DNA from: Peptococcaceae bacterium UBA7185
GTDB taxonomy: Bacteria; Bacillota; Peptococcia; Peptococcales; Peptococcaceae
Assembly (NCBI GenBank): GCA_002491065.1
Contig: DKVF01000014.1
Span: 1 to 13,685, forward strand
DNA: 13,685 bases
Direction of reading: 5' to 3'
Part shown: positions 6,952 through 13,623 of the stretch, piece by piece
How the letters are laid out: each line of letters starts with the position of its first letter
Position numbering within the stretch: position 1 is the first letter of the stretch
Made by a program: the position numbers and the translations under genes
Notes under the pieces: model-generated
Told to the model about the DNA's origin: nothing
Seen by the model: only the letters and a program-made list of their open reading frames with translations
Databases searched by the model: none

Positions 6952-7980
6952 TTAGTTGGACTGTGTTGTAACCATTTCTGCCTGATCCAACAATTCCTGC
7001 GGTATGGTAATGCCGATATTTTCTACTGCATCAGAATTAATTACCAATTTTAATTCAGTTGGATTCTGAATAGGCATTTCTGCTGGTACGCTTTCTCCAT
7101 CTAGAATCTGCGCAGCCATCACGCCGGCATTATAACCAATCTGATAAAAATTAATGCCATAGGTCAATGTAGCGCCTGCCAATACTTGAGATTCTTCGCC
7201 GCCCAATGTCACAAGTCCTGCTTCATCTGTTATACTCACTACCTGCGACATAGCAGATGCCACATTATTATCTGTAGGCAACCATACGGCATCAACTTCA
7301 CTTACCAAACTCTGCGTAGCCTGTTGAATATCATTTACGTTGGAAATTGTTCTTTTTACTACTGTAAGACCTCTCTCAGCAGCCACTTCATCCAAAATGG
7401 CTACCTGTACTTCCGAATTTTTTTCACTGGAAGTATAAACAGTACCAATTGTTTTGGCATCCGGCACCACCTGCAGTAATAAATCAATTTGTTCCGCTAC
7501 CGGTGTCATATCAGTTGTTCCAGTTACGTTGGTACCCGGTGCTTCATCACTTTGCACTAAATTTGCCTCTTCAAAACTAGTAATGGCAGTTCCGATAATC
7601 GGAATATCTTCTGTAGCAGATGCCATCACCTGCGCTGCCGGTGTAGCGATCGCAAAAATCATATCCACTTCATTAGACAAAAATTGTTGAGCAATGGTCT
7701 GCAAATTACTCTGGTCATTCTGCGCATTTTGTTGGTCAATTTTCAAATTTTTTCCTTCCTCGTAGCCGTTGTCTTTCAGACCATCAATCATGCCCTGATT
7801 GGCCTGGTCTAACGCGCCATGCTGCACCAATTGCACCACGCCAATTTTATAGACTTTGTCCTCGGTTTTTTCTTCGCCGTCCTGATTTTTGTCACCACCG
7901 CAGCCTGTCAGCATTCCCATTGACATTGCTGTAATAGCCGCTATGGCAACACCCTTCATCCACTTGCTCTGTCTTTTCAC
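6952..7980 (-). CDS. trpX: ABC transporter substrate-binding lipoprotein, TrpX-like (copy 1)
   Basis: This is a 342-residue lipoprotein of the COG2984 (ABC_sub_bind) family, the extracytoplasmic receptor of TrpXYZ-type importers. A basic, hydrophobic N-terminus ends in lipobox LTGC with lipidated Cys27, then an acidic linker to about residue 42. The mature fold begins YKIGVVQLVQHGALDQANQG (44-63). Conserved family segments include IATPAAQVMA (111-120), EAPGTNVTGT (146-155), YTSSEKNSEVQ (182-192), WLPTDNNVASAM (233-244) and TYGINFYQIGYNAG (273-286). The start is GTG at 7980, supported by alignment with the two paralogs and by GGAAGGA upstream. It has its own promoter, a structured leader and a terminator. 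Known relatives bind tryptophan or other aromatic amino acids; the ligand here is not proved. Confidence 0.9.
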   Translation of the reverse strand: MKRQSKWMKGVAIAAITAMSMGMLTGCGGDKNQDGEEKTEDKVYKIGVVQLVQHGALDQANQGMIDGLKDNGYEEGKNLKIDQQNAQNDQSNLQTIAQQFLSNEVDMIFAIATPAAQVMASATEDIPIIGTAITSFEEANLVQSDEAPGTNVTGTTDMTPVAEQIDLLLQVVPDAKTIGTVYTSSEKNSEVQVAILDEVAAERGLTVVKRTISNVNDIQQATQSLVSEVDAVWLPTDNNVASAMSQVVSITDEAGLVTLGGEESQVLAGATLTYGINFYQIGYNAGVMAAQILDGESVPAEMPIQNPTELKLVINSDAVENIGITIPQELLDQAEMVTTQSN

Positions 7981-8122
7981 GCTTAATCATCCTTCCATTC
8001 TACATAATTTTCTGTCTTATATATCCTGCACAGTAGACCGACAGTCAAACCCACTGCGCTAAATAAGATGCCAAAGCACCTAATTTACAAATTTTCATAT
8101 TATATATAAATTTCTTATGTTT
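7981..8122 (-). promoter_or_regulatory. Structured leader of trpX1
   Basis: Transcribed leader of about 140 bases. Two helices can be read on the minus strand. One is GGTGC with GCATC around a 4-base loop (8067-8080). The other is a 10-pair helix, GCGCAGTGGG with TCTACTGTGC, closing the loop TTTGACTGTCGG (8028-8059). The region 7981-8093 aligns without gaps to the leader of trpX2. I see no T-box specifier or other riboswitch signature that I recognise. The helices precede the conserved ribosome site GGAAGGA. Confidence 0.6.
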
Positions 8123-8128
8123 CCTTAT

Positions 8129-8157
8129 ATTGTATCCCGTATTCATTTAAAATTCAA
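8129..8157 (-). promoter_or_regulatory. Promoter of trpX1
   Basis: On the minus strand TTGAAT (8152-8157), a 17-base spacer and TACAAT (8129-8134) form a good promoter. It lies just past the trpX2 terminator, so trpX1 can be transcribed independently. Confidence 0.65.
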
Positions 8158-8196
8158 TACAAATTTATCTTTTTTCTGTCATAAAAGAAGCTTAGT

Positions 8197-8247
8197 AAAA
8201 AAAGCTGCTGTAAACGCAAATCTCATGCATCTTACAACAGCTTTTTA
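8197..8247 (-). terminator. Terminator of trpX2
   Basis: GCTGCTGTAA (8204-8213) pairs with TTACAACAGC (8232-8241) with one mismatch. An A-run lies on the left (8197-8203) and a T-run on the right. It is 29 bases past the trpX2 stop and ends in a T-run when read on the minus strand. Confidence 0.75.
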
Positions 8248-8275
8248 AATTATATATTTATCTTACAAAAAAATA

Positions 8276-9316
8276 TTATTCTGACTGTTCTGTGGTTAAC
8301 GTAGCTTGTTCCATCAACTCAGAAGAAATTTCAATACCAATATTTTCTACAGAAACAGGATTGATTACTAATTTCAAATCTTCCTGTTTTGGCCCTTGAA
8401 TAGGCATCTCAGCCGGAACACTTTCTCCCTTCAGAATCTGTGCAGCCATCACACCAGCATCATAACCAATTTTATAGAAATTGATACCATAGGTAATAGT
8501 ACCGCCTGCGTATACCATAGATTCTTCCCCGCATACAGTCACAATTTTTGCTTCATCGGTTACACCAACTACCTGCGGCATAGCAGACGCCACATTATTG
8601 TCTGTGGGCAGCCAAATTGCATCTACCTCACCTACTAAACTCTGTGCAGCCTGTTGGATATCATTTACACTGGAAATAGTTCTTTTCTCTACAGTAAGCC
8701 CTTTTTTCGCAGCTACCTCTTCCAAAATGGCTACCTGCACTTCGGAATTTTTTTCACTGGAGGTATAAATAGTACCCACTGTTTTGGCATCTGGCACCAC
8801 CTGCAGCAGTAAATCAATCTGTTCTGCAATTGGGCTCATATCATGCGTTCCTGTTACATTGGTACCCGGTGCTTCATCACTTTCCACCAATTTTGCCTGT
8901 TCAAAGCTGGTAATTGCAGTTCCTACTATTGGAATATCCGCAGTTGAAGAGGCCATTACCTGTGCTGCTGGTGTTGCAATTGCCAGAATGATATCCACTT
9001 CATTGGATATAAACTGCTGAGCAATAGTCTGCAAATTGCTCTGATCTCCTTGAGCATTCTGCTGGTCAATCTTCAGATTTTTTCCTTCCTCAAAACCATT
9101 ATCCTTCAAACCATCAATCATGCCCTGATTGGCCTGATCCAGTGCGCCGTGCTGCATCAACTGCACCACACCGACTTTATAGGTCTGTCCATCTGACGCA
9201 TCTTGCTTGCTTCCGTTCTGCTCTGCGTTGTTGCCGCAACCTGCCAGCATTGCTACAGACATCGCAGCGATAGCTGCCACAGCAATACCCTTCATCCATT
9301 TACTTTGTTTTCTCAT
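8276..9316 (-). CDS. trpX: ABC transporter substrate-binding lipoprotein, TrpX-like (copy 2)
   Basis: This is a 346-residue paralog of the proteins encoded on either side, with near-identical N-termini (MRKQSKWMKG) and lipobox LAGC at Cys27. By eye most of the mature region is identical to copy 1, including IATPAAQVMAS, EAPGTNVTGT, YTSSEKNSEVQVAIL, WLPTDNNVASAM and TYGINFY. It differs at VCGEESMVYAGG, where copy 1 has LGGEESQVLAGA, and in the C-terminal lobe (QGPKQEDLKLVIN). The ATG at 9316 is chosen by alignment and by GGAAGGATG upstream; an ATG at 9325 overlaps that ribosome site. It follows trpX3 by 110 bases without a clear terminator or promoter, so it is probably co-transcribed with trpX3. 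No permease or ATPase follows before the terminator. Confidence 0.9.
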   Translation of the reverse strand: MRKQSKWMKGIAVAAIAAMSVAMLAGCGNNAEQNGSKQDASDGQTYKVGVVQLMQHGALDQANQGMIDGLKDNGFEEGKNLKIDQQNAQGDQSNLQTIAQQFISNEVDIILAIATPAAQVMASSTADIPIVGTAITSFEQAKLVESDEAPGTNVTGTHDMSPIAEQIDLLLQVVPDAKTVGTIYTSSEKNSEVQVAILEEVAAKKGLTVEKRTISSVNDIQQAAQSLVGEVDAIWLPTDNNVASAMPQVVGVTDEAKIVTVCGEESMVYAGGTITYGINFYKIGYDAGVMAAQILKGESVPAEMPIQGPKQEDLKLVINPVSVENIGIEISSELMEQATLTTEQSE

Positions 9317-9426
9317 GTGAATCATCCTTCCATTCTACAAAAATCTCTGCCTGATTTATTTAGCACAGTAAACCGACAGTCAAATCTACTGTGCTAAACA
9401 AGATGCTGCAGCATCTAATTTACAAA
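9317..9426 (-). promoter_or_regulatory. Structured trpX3-trpX2 intergenic leader
   Basis: On the minus strand GATGC with GCATC around TGCA (9402-9415) and a 10-pair helix, GCACAGTAGA with TTTACTGTGC (9362-9393), closing the same loop TTTGACTGTCGG as in the trpX1 leader. Four more pairs, TTTA/TAAA, extend the larger helix outward. It begins directly after the trpX3 stop and ends at the trpX2 ribosome site. No T-run follows, so it does not look like a simple terminator. Confidence 0.6.
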
Positions 9427-10464
9427 TTATTCCGCTGTAGAACCAGTAGTTACCTGCGTAGCATTTTCCATCAGTTCAGCCGGTGCTTCCAGATTTAAAG
9501 CAGTCAATGCATCGGTATTCACAATTGCCACACAATCTTCTTCCGGCATATAACCAATCGGCATTTCAGCTGGTACATCCTCACCCTTCAAAATTTGAGC
9601 AGCCATCACACCAGCATTATAACCCAGCTTGTAATAGCTGAAACCATATGTGGCAGTACCGCCGGCTCTTACCATGGATTCTTCCCCACAAATAGTAGCC
9701 AAGCCTGCTTCATCGGTTACGCCTACTACCTGCGGCATAGCAGACGCTACGTTGTTGTCGGTTGGTAGCCATAATACGTCTACTTCATTTACCAAGCTCT
9801 GTGCAGCCTGCTGAATGTCATTTACACTGGAAATAGTTCTTTCTTCTACAGCCAATCCTTTCGCTTCACAGACAGATTTCAAAATAGCTACCTGTACCTC
9901 AGAGTTCTTCTCGCTGGCAGTGTAAATGGTACCTACAGTTTTTGCATCAGGAACCAACTGTAATAACAGATTAATCTGTGCTTCTACAGGATTCATGTCA
10001 CTGGTACCGGTTACATTGGTACCCGGTGCTTCATCGCTCTGTACCAGCCCTGCATCCACATAGCTGGTAATGGCAGTCCCTACGATAGGGATTTCTTCAG
10101 TGGCAGATGCCATTACCTGTGCTGCTGGTGTCGCAATTGCCAAAATCAAATCTACTTCATTAGATACAAATTGCTGGGAAATACTCTGTAAATTACTCTG
10201 ATCTCCCTGTGCATTCTGCTGGTCAATTTCCAAGTTTTTGCCTTTCTCAAAGCCGTTATCTTTCAAACCGTCAATCATACCTTGGTTGGCCTGGTCCAAT
10301 GCGCCGTGCTGCATCAACTGTACTACGCCGATTTTATAAGTCTGACCGTCTGTTTTTTCCTGCTTGTTTCCTGAATCGCCGCCACAGCCTGCCAACATTC
10401 CCATTGACATTGCAGCAATTGCCGCTACAGCAATCCCCTTCATCCATTTACTTTGCTTTTTCAT
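9427..10464 (-). CDS. trpX: ABC transporter substrate-binding lipoprotein, TrpX-like (copy 3)
   Basis: This 345-residue third paralog is the first gene transcribed in the importer cluster. It has MKKQSKWMKG, a hydrophobic core and lipobox LAGC (Cys27). It shares IATPAAQVMAS, EAPGTNVTGT, EKNSEVQVAIL and WLPTDNNVASAMPQVVGVT with the other two. It is the most divergent: GFSYYKLGYNAG (274-285) replaces GINFY(Q/K)IGY, AITSYVDAG replaces AITSFE(E/Q)A, an extra Cys occurs in KSVCEAKG (196-203), and the last 40 residues (IGYMPEEDCVAIVNTDALTA and on) differ. The changes lie in segments that probably line the ligand cleft, so a different ligand preference is plausible but not shown. The ATG at 10464 has GGAAGGA upstream. 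Confidence 0.9.
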   Translation of the reverse strand: MKKQSKWMKGIAVAAIAAMSMGMLAGCGGDSGNKQEKTDGQTYKIGVVQLMQHGALDQANQGMIDGLKDNGFEKGKNLEIDQQNAQGDQSNLQSISQQFVSNEVDLILAIATPAAQVMASATEEIPIVGTAITSYVDAGLVQSDEAPGTNVTGTSDMNPVEAQINLLLQLVPDAKTVGTIYTASEKNSEVQVAILKSVCEAKGLAVEERTISSVNDIQQAAQSLVNEVDVLWLPTDNNVASAMPQVVGVTDEAGLATICGEESMVRAGGTATYGFSYYKLGYNAGVMAAQILKGEDVPAEMPIGYMPEEDCVAIVNTDALTALNLEAPAELMENATQVTTGSTAE

Positions 10465-10524
10465 GTAAAATCATCCTTCCATCCTTACAAAATTCTACTG
10501 TCGCATCAAATGTGACTTGTTCAT

Positions 10525-10553
10525 ATTTTACTCAATTTGTAATCATATTGCAA
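10525..10553 (-). promoter_or_regulatory. Promoter of trpX3-trpX2
   Basis: On the minus strand TTGCAA (10548-10553), a 17-base spacer and TAAAAT (10525-10530) form a good promoter, with a leader of about 54 bases. Both hexamers match the trpY promoter. The leader lacks the two-helix structure found before trpX1 and trpX2, although the last 25 or so bases around the ribosome site are shared. Confidence 0.65.
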
Positions 10554-10651
10554 GGCATAATATTGTATTTTTATCCATCAATTTCTCATAAATACTCTAT
10601 TAAAATTTATACAAATTCATAAAATAATTTCTGTAAAACATCTTATTATTT

Positions 10652-11254
10652 TCAAATCTCCTCCTTAATAATAATCGCAGCCAGTGGCGGATAGTTGGGC
10701 CGATTATAAAAGTCCGTCACCAAAACTGTATATCGCTTACAGTCCAATTGCTTTAACCAGCTCAAAACAGCATCTCTCTCCACAAAACCAGTATCTCCTC
10801 CATGATAAATGGCTAAAGAAATTATACCCAACGGCTTTAACAATTGCAGTCCCTGCTCCAACGCTACAATGGTAGTTTCCGGCTTGGTAGCAATTTTGTG
10901 ATCTCCGCCAGGCAGATAACCCAAATTAAACATAATGCAGTCCACTGTGCCTGCTTCTGCATAATGACTTAAATGTTCATGTCCATCTAGTATCAGCTCT
11001 ACTCTCTGCAGCAAGTTGTGCTGTTTCAATAGCTTTCCTGTAGCCTCCAATGCAGCAGGCTGCACATCCATAGCCAACACATGACCTTTTTCACCAACTA
11101 AATTTGCCAGAAATACAGTGTCTTTGCCTTTTCCTGCAGTCGCATCAATGCAAAAGCTGTCTACTTTTATTGACAGTTGTATATATTTCTGTAATAAGTA
11201 AATTGTATTGACAGATTGACTCAAATAAATCCTCTCCCGCTTGTTATTTTCCAT
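10652..11254 (-). CDS. mnmM: SAM-dependent tRNA methyltransferase MnmM (YtqB)
   Basis: This 200-residue class I methyltransferase belongs to the rRNA_methylase/YtqB family (Pfam PF06962). YtqB of B. subtilis and its S. aureus homolog were reported to methylate nm5(s2)U to mnm5(s2)U at the tRNA wobble position, hence MnmM. Motif I is DATAGKGKDT (37-46) with the acidic motif II residue at MDVQ (62-65). NLGYLPGGDH (110-119) is the family hallmark, and YHGGDTGFVE (150-159) and DFYNRPNYPPLA (181-192) also fit. I chose the ATG at 11254: the protein then starts and ends as family members do, although there is no good ribosome site. In-frame sequence further upstream is unlike the family. It is divergent from the EIIC-like gene, with overlapping promoters. 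Confidence 0.82.
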   Translation of the reverse strand: MENNKRERIYLSQSVNTIYLLQKYIQLSIKVDSFCIDATAGKGKDTVFLANLVGEKGHVLAMDVQPAALEATGKLLKQHNLLQRVELILDGHEHLSHYAEAGTVDCIMFNLGYLPGGDHKIATKPETTIVALEQGLQLLKPLGIISLAIYHGGDTGFVERDAVLSWLKQLDCKRYTVLVTDFYNRPNYPPLAAIIIKEEI

Positions 11255-11270
11255 ACTTTGTGTATATAAT
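11241..11270 (+). promoter_or_regulatory. Promoter of the EIIC-like gene
   Basis: TTGTTA (11241-11246), an 18-base spacer and a perfect -10 TATAAT (11265-11270). The leader is about 36 bases to the TTG at 11313. It overlaps the start codon of the divergent mnmM gene. Confidence 0.6.
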
Positions 11271-11299
11271 GATATATCTTTTACTGACAATTCTGTCAA
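11271..11299 (-). promoter_or_regulatory. Promoter of mnmM
   Basis: On the minus strand a perfect -35 TTGACA (11294-11299), a 17-base spacer and TATATC (11271-11276). The predicted start lies about 10 bases before the ATG at 11254, which would make the mRNA nearly leaderless. TATCAT with a 19-base spacer is an alternative -10. Confidence 0.45.
11285..11298. promoter_or_regulatory. Dyad between divergent mnmM and EIIC-like promoters
   Basis: TGACA (11285-11289) and TGTCA (11294-11298) form an inverted repeat with a 4-base gap. It overlaps the mnmM -35 and lies just downstream of the predicted EIIC start site, a fitting place for an operator. It is short and could be chance. Confidence 0.3.
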
Positions 11300-11312
11300 G
11301 GGGGTTTTTTTC

Positions 11313-12377
11313 TTGGAAGTCTTCAAAAAATGGTTGAACAAAGTGTTCATAGACGGTTTAAGCGGCATGGCCACTGGTCTATTTGCTACACTGCTTATCG
11401 GCACCATTATTCAACAAATTGGTAATTTGATTGGCGGTCAGGTTGGTACTTATCTTTTTCTTATTGGGAAAGTTGCAGCAGCAGTTACCGGCGCAGGGAT
11501 CGGCTGCGGTGTAGCTTATCGTTTTAAGGAGCCGCCTCTTGTTGTGCTTTCTGCTGCCGTTGCTGGTATGGTAGGCGCATTCGCTTCTAAAATATTAACA
11601 GGTACTGTTTTAGTCGACGGCGTGATTCATCTGGCCGGTCCTGGAGAACCATTAGGCGCATTTATCGCTGCCTACATCGCCATCGAAATTGGACATCTTG
11701 TCTCCGGAAAAACAAGCATAGATATTTTATTAACACCATTTTGTGCGATTGTTTCCGGCTCAGCTGTAGGATTGATTTTAGGTCCTCCTATTTCTGCCTT
11801 CATGGTATGGCTTGGTTCTCTTATCAACTGGGGTACCGTACAACAGCCATTCCTGATGGGAATTATTGTTTCTGTATTGATGGGCATCATTCTTACCTTA
11901 CCCATCAGCTCCGCTGCATTAGGCGTGATATTAGATTTGAATGGGATTGCCGCCGGCGCTGCTGTAGTGGGCTGCTGCTGCAACATGGTAGGCTTCGCAG
12001 TTGCCAGCTATCGTGAAAATAAATTGGGCGGCTTGCTGGCGCAAGGTTTGGGTACCAGTATGCTGCAAATAGGCAATATTGTGCGCAAACCTGTCATTTG
12101 GATTCCCGCTATTGTAGCCAGTGCAATTTTAGGCCCTGTGTCTACCATGGTATTCGGTATGACCAGCAATGCAACCGGATCTGGTATGGGCAGCTGCGGA
12201 TTGGTAGGACAAATTATGACCTTCCAGACTATGAGCGCTACCATGCCAACAGGCGTTGTATTGTTCCAGATTATTCTAATGCATTTTATCCTGCCCGGCA
12301 TAATTGCTTTGGCCGTGTCCGAGTTTATGCGCAAAAAAGGATGGATTAAAGACGGCGATATGAAACTTGATGTATAA
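11313..12377 (+). CDS. PTS_EIIC_2 family membrane protein (stand-alone EIIC-like)
   Basis: This 354-residue multi-pass membrane protein resembles the PTS_EIIC_2 family (Pfam PF13303), annotated as sugar PTS subunit IIC. The N-terminus FKKWLNKVFIDGLSGMATGL (4-23) is typical. Other conserved-looking segments are GPGEPLGAFIAAYIA (109-123), TLPISSAALGVILDLNG (195-211), GCCCNMVGFAVASY (220-233) and GMTSNATGSGMGSCGLVGQ (282-300). About eight to ten hydrophobic stretches are visible. I chose TTG at 11313 because AAGGGGG lies 8 bases upstream and family members begin there; an upstream ATG at 11241 lies at the promoter. No EIIA, EIIB or sugar enzyme gene is adjacent, so a sugar PTS role is doubtful and the substrate is unknown. 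A palindromic terminator follows at 12517. Confidence 0.82.
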   Translation: MEVFKKWLNKVFIDGLSGMATGLFATLLIGTIIQQIGNLIGGQVGTYLFLIGKVAAAVTGAGIGCGVAYRFKEPPLVVLSAAVAGMVGAFASKILTGTVLVDGVIHLAGPGEPLGAFIAAYIAIEIGHLVSGKTSIDILLTPFCAIVSGSAVGLILGPPISAFMVWLGSLINWGTVQQPFLMGIIVSVLMGIILTLPISSAALGVILDLNGIAAGAAVVGCCCNMVGFAVASYRENKLGGLLAQGLGTSMLQIGNIVRKPVIWIPAIVASAILGPVSTMVFGMTSNATGSGMGSCGLVGQIMTFQTMSATMPTGVVLFQIILMHFILPGIIALAVSEFMRKKGWIKDGDMKLDV

Positions 12378-12417
12378 TCTTTTTCTGAAAATCACAACGA
12401 ATCAAAAAATTTGCAAA

Positions 12418-12433
12418 TGTTTCACGTGAAACA
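12418..12433. other. parS: parS site 2 (ParB/Spo0J binding)
   Basis: TGTTTCACGTGAAACA again, identical to site 1, with the palindrome extending to 12415-12436. When read on the opposite strand to site 1 the identity extends for 12 more bases with one mismatch. It lies between the EIIC-like stop and its terminator, and so within the expected 3' untranslated region. Confidence 0.9.
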
Positions 12434-12516
12434 TTTTTGAAAATTTTGAAACAGAATTATTTACAAGACAATTTCACTAAAATGTTCATTGCAAGTGACA
12501 AACATTACAATGCGCA

Positions 12517-12550
12517 ACAAAAAAAGCTCGCCGCGGCGAGCTTTTTTTGT
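12517..12550. terminator. Perfect palindromic bidirectional terminator
   Basis: A 34-base perfect palindrome: seven As, then GCTCGCCG (12526-12533) and CGGCGAGC (12534-12541), then seven Ts. The very GC-rich stem with A- and T-runs on each side is a strong terminator in both directions. It ends the EIIC-like transcript and may also stop minus-strand transcripts from the nuclease gene. Confidence 0.9.
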
Positions 12551-12727
12551 CTTACTTTATATCTTTATATGATTACAAATTTTTTTCACAGATAATACTT
12601 TGCACTATCCATTTTAACAATTGTTTACTATTTAGTTTCGATTTTGGTTCTGTGCTTGACCAGTATCCAAATTACCGTCCATCTGGTGAAATTGCGTCCT
12701 GGCTCCCATAAATCAGAATGACTTCAC

Positions 12728-13551
12728 TTATACCGCCAAAATACGCAATACATCTTCCAACGGCAACTCAAATCTTTCTGCAATTACTTCCGGCGGCAAT
12801 ACGCCCTTCAGAACACGAACCGCTTTTTCTATCCCTTCCTGCCTACCACATGCCAGAGATTCTTCCCTTATAATTTCACAAGCATCTTCCAGATTCCATT
12901 CTGTATATAACATATTCCGCACCTCGCTTCCGTGCTTTTCCAGAAACTCACATAAGATTCCATGCTGCACACAATACTCTATTGCATCCTTCAAGGCTTC
13001 TTCCGCCGCAATTCCGCTCTCCTTCCTCCGCTGTACCTGATGAATAAACTGACTATAATCTTTCAGACTCTGACTGCGCTCAATAACTCTCGCTTGTACT
13101 TCTCCACTCTCACATTTACCATGGGATTTTCTTCCTTTTCCCAAAATGCATTCGACAGATATTCCGCATAATGCTCCGGACACGGTTCTGTACCATTGTA
13201 AAGTACTATCAATTTAGGATTGGGCAATTTCATCTGTATGGTTCGATAAATCGCTCCCTTGGGCAGGAGTTTTTCGTACAATCTTGCACAGTAGAGCAAC
13301 GAACGCAACGCCATATTGTGATTCACTGTAGACTGATGCTCCAAAAGTATCAACAACTGGTCATTCAGCACAAAGGAAAGATCATTGATACGGTCCATCC
13401 ACAAAACATCCTGTAAGGTATTGATCTCCACCGGTGTATCCAACGGATAATCTGTCCCCTCCAATGCATTGAACAATTCCACCAATCTGGCTGGTTCTTC
13501 GCTGAAATAGGCAGAAAATACACTGTCCTTCATGTTTTTATTCGCTTTCAT
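12728..13551 (-). pseudogene. Rpn / PD-(D/E)XK transposase-like nuclease, frameshifted
   Basis: Two overlapping minus-strand frames together make one Rpn-family protein (recombination-promoting nuclease, putative transposase; PD-(D/E)XK fold). The first frame (13551 to 13063) has MKDSVFSAYF near the start, the putative catalytic residues D57 in NDLSF and E71-H-Q73 in LLEHQST, and a normal core up to KYKRELLS. It then runs out as AVRV and stops. The family sequence resumes one frame over as SQSLKDYSQFIHQVQ near 13079 and continues to 12728, ending in the usual helical tail EVIAERFELPLEDVLRIL. A single base lost near 13075-13085 would explain this. No slippery heptamer is visible at the junction. 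AGAGGTG precedes the ATG at 13551. It may be a decayed gene, a two-piece gene or a sequence error. Confidence 0.8.
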
Positions 13552-13623
13552 ACATACACCTCTGTATTATTTTTCCGGCACAGTGTGCGAATCCTCTTGC
13601 AGCATTTTTCTTTATCGTTGTAC

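Larger units (their letters stand above)
12378..12727. other. Intergenic region with parS 2 and terminator
   Basis: No gene is supported in these 350 bases. They contain parS site 2 and the palindromic terminator. About 175 bases on the right (12551-12727) hold only a 25-codon minus-strand frame without a ribosome site, which I do not accept as a gene. Confidence 0.6.

Noticed and set aside
7981..8122. T-box or known tryptophan leader before trpX1
   Set aside because: There is no TGGNACCGCG-type antiterminator sequence, no specifier loop and no terminator before the start codon.
11241..11312. N-terminal extension of the EIIC-like protein from the ATG at 11241
   Set aside because: It would start at the promoter -35 and before the predicted transcript start; the TTG at 11313 has a good ribosome site and fits family N-termini.
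11255..11407. N-terminal extension of mnmM to 11407
   Set aside because: The extra 51 residues are antisense to the EIIC-like gene start, lie upstream of the promoter and do not resemble the family.
12634..12709. 25-codon Asn/Gln-rich frame on the minus strand after the Rpn-like gene
   Set aside because: No ribosome site, no family resemblance and very short.
13063..13100. Programmed ribosomal frameshift in the Rpn-like gene
   Set aside because: No slippery heptamer or stimulatory hairpin is visible at the switch point, so a simple indel is more likely.
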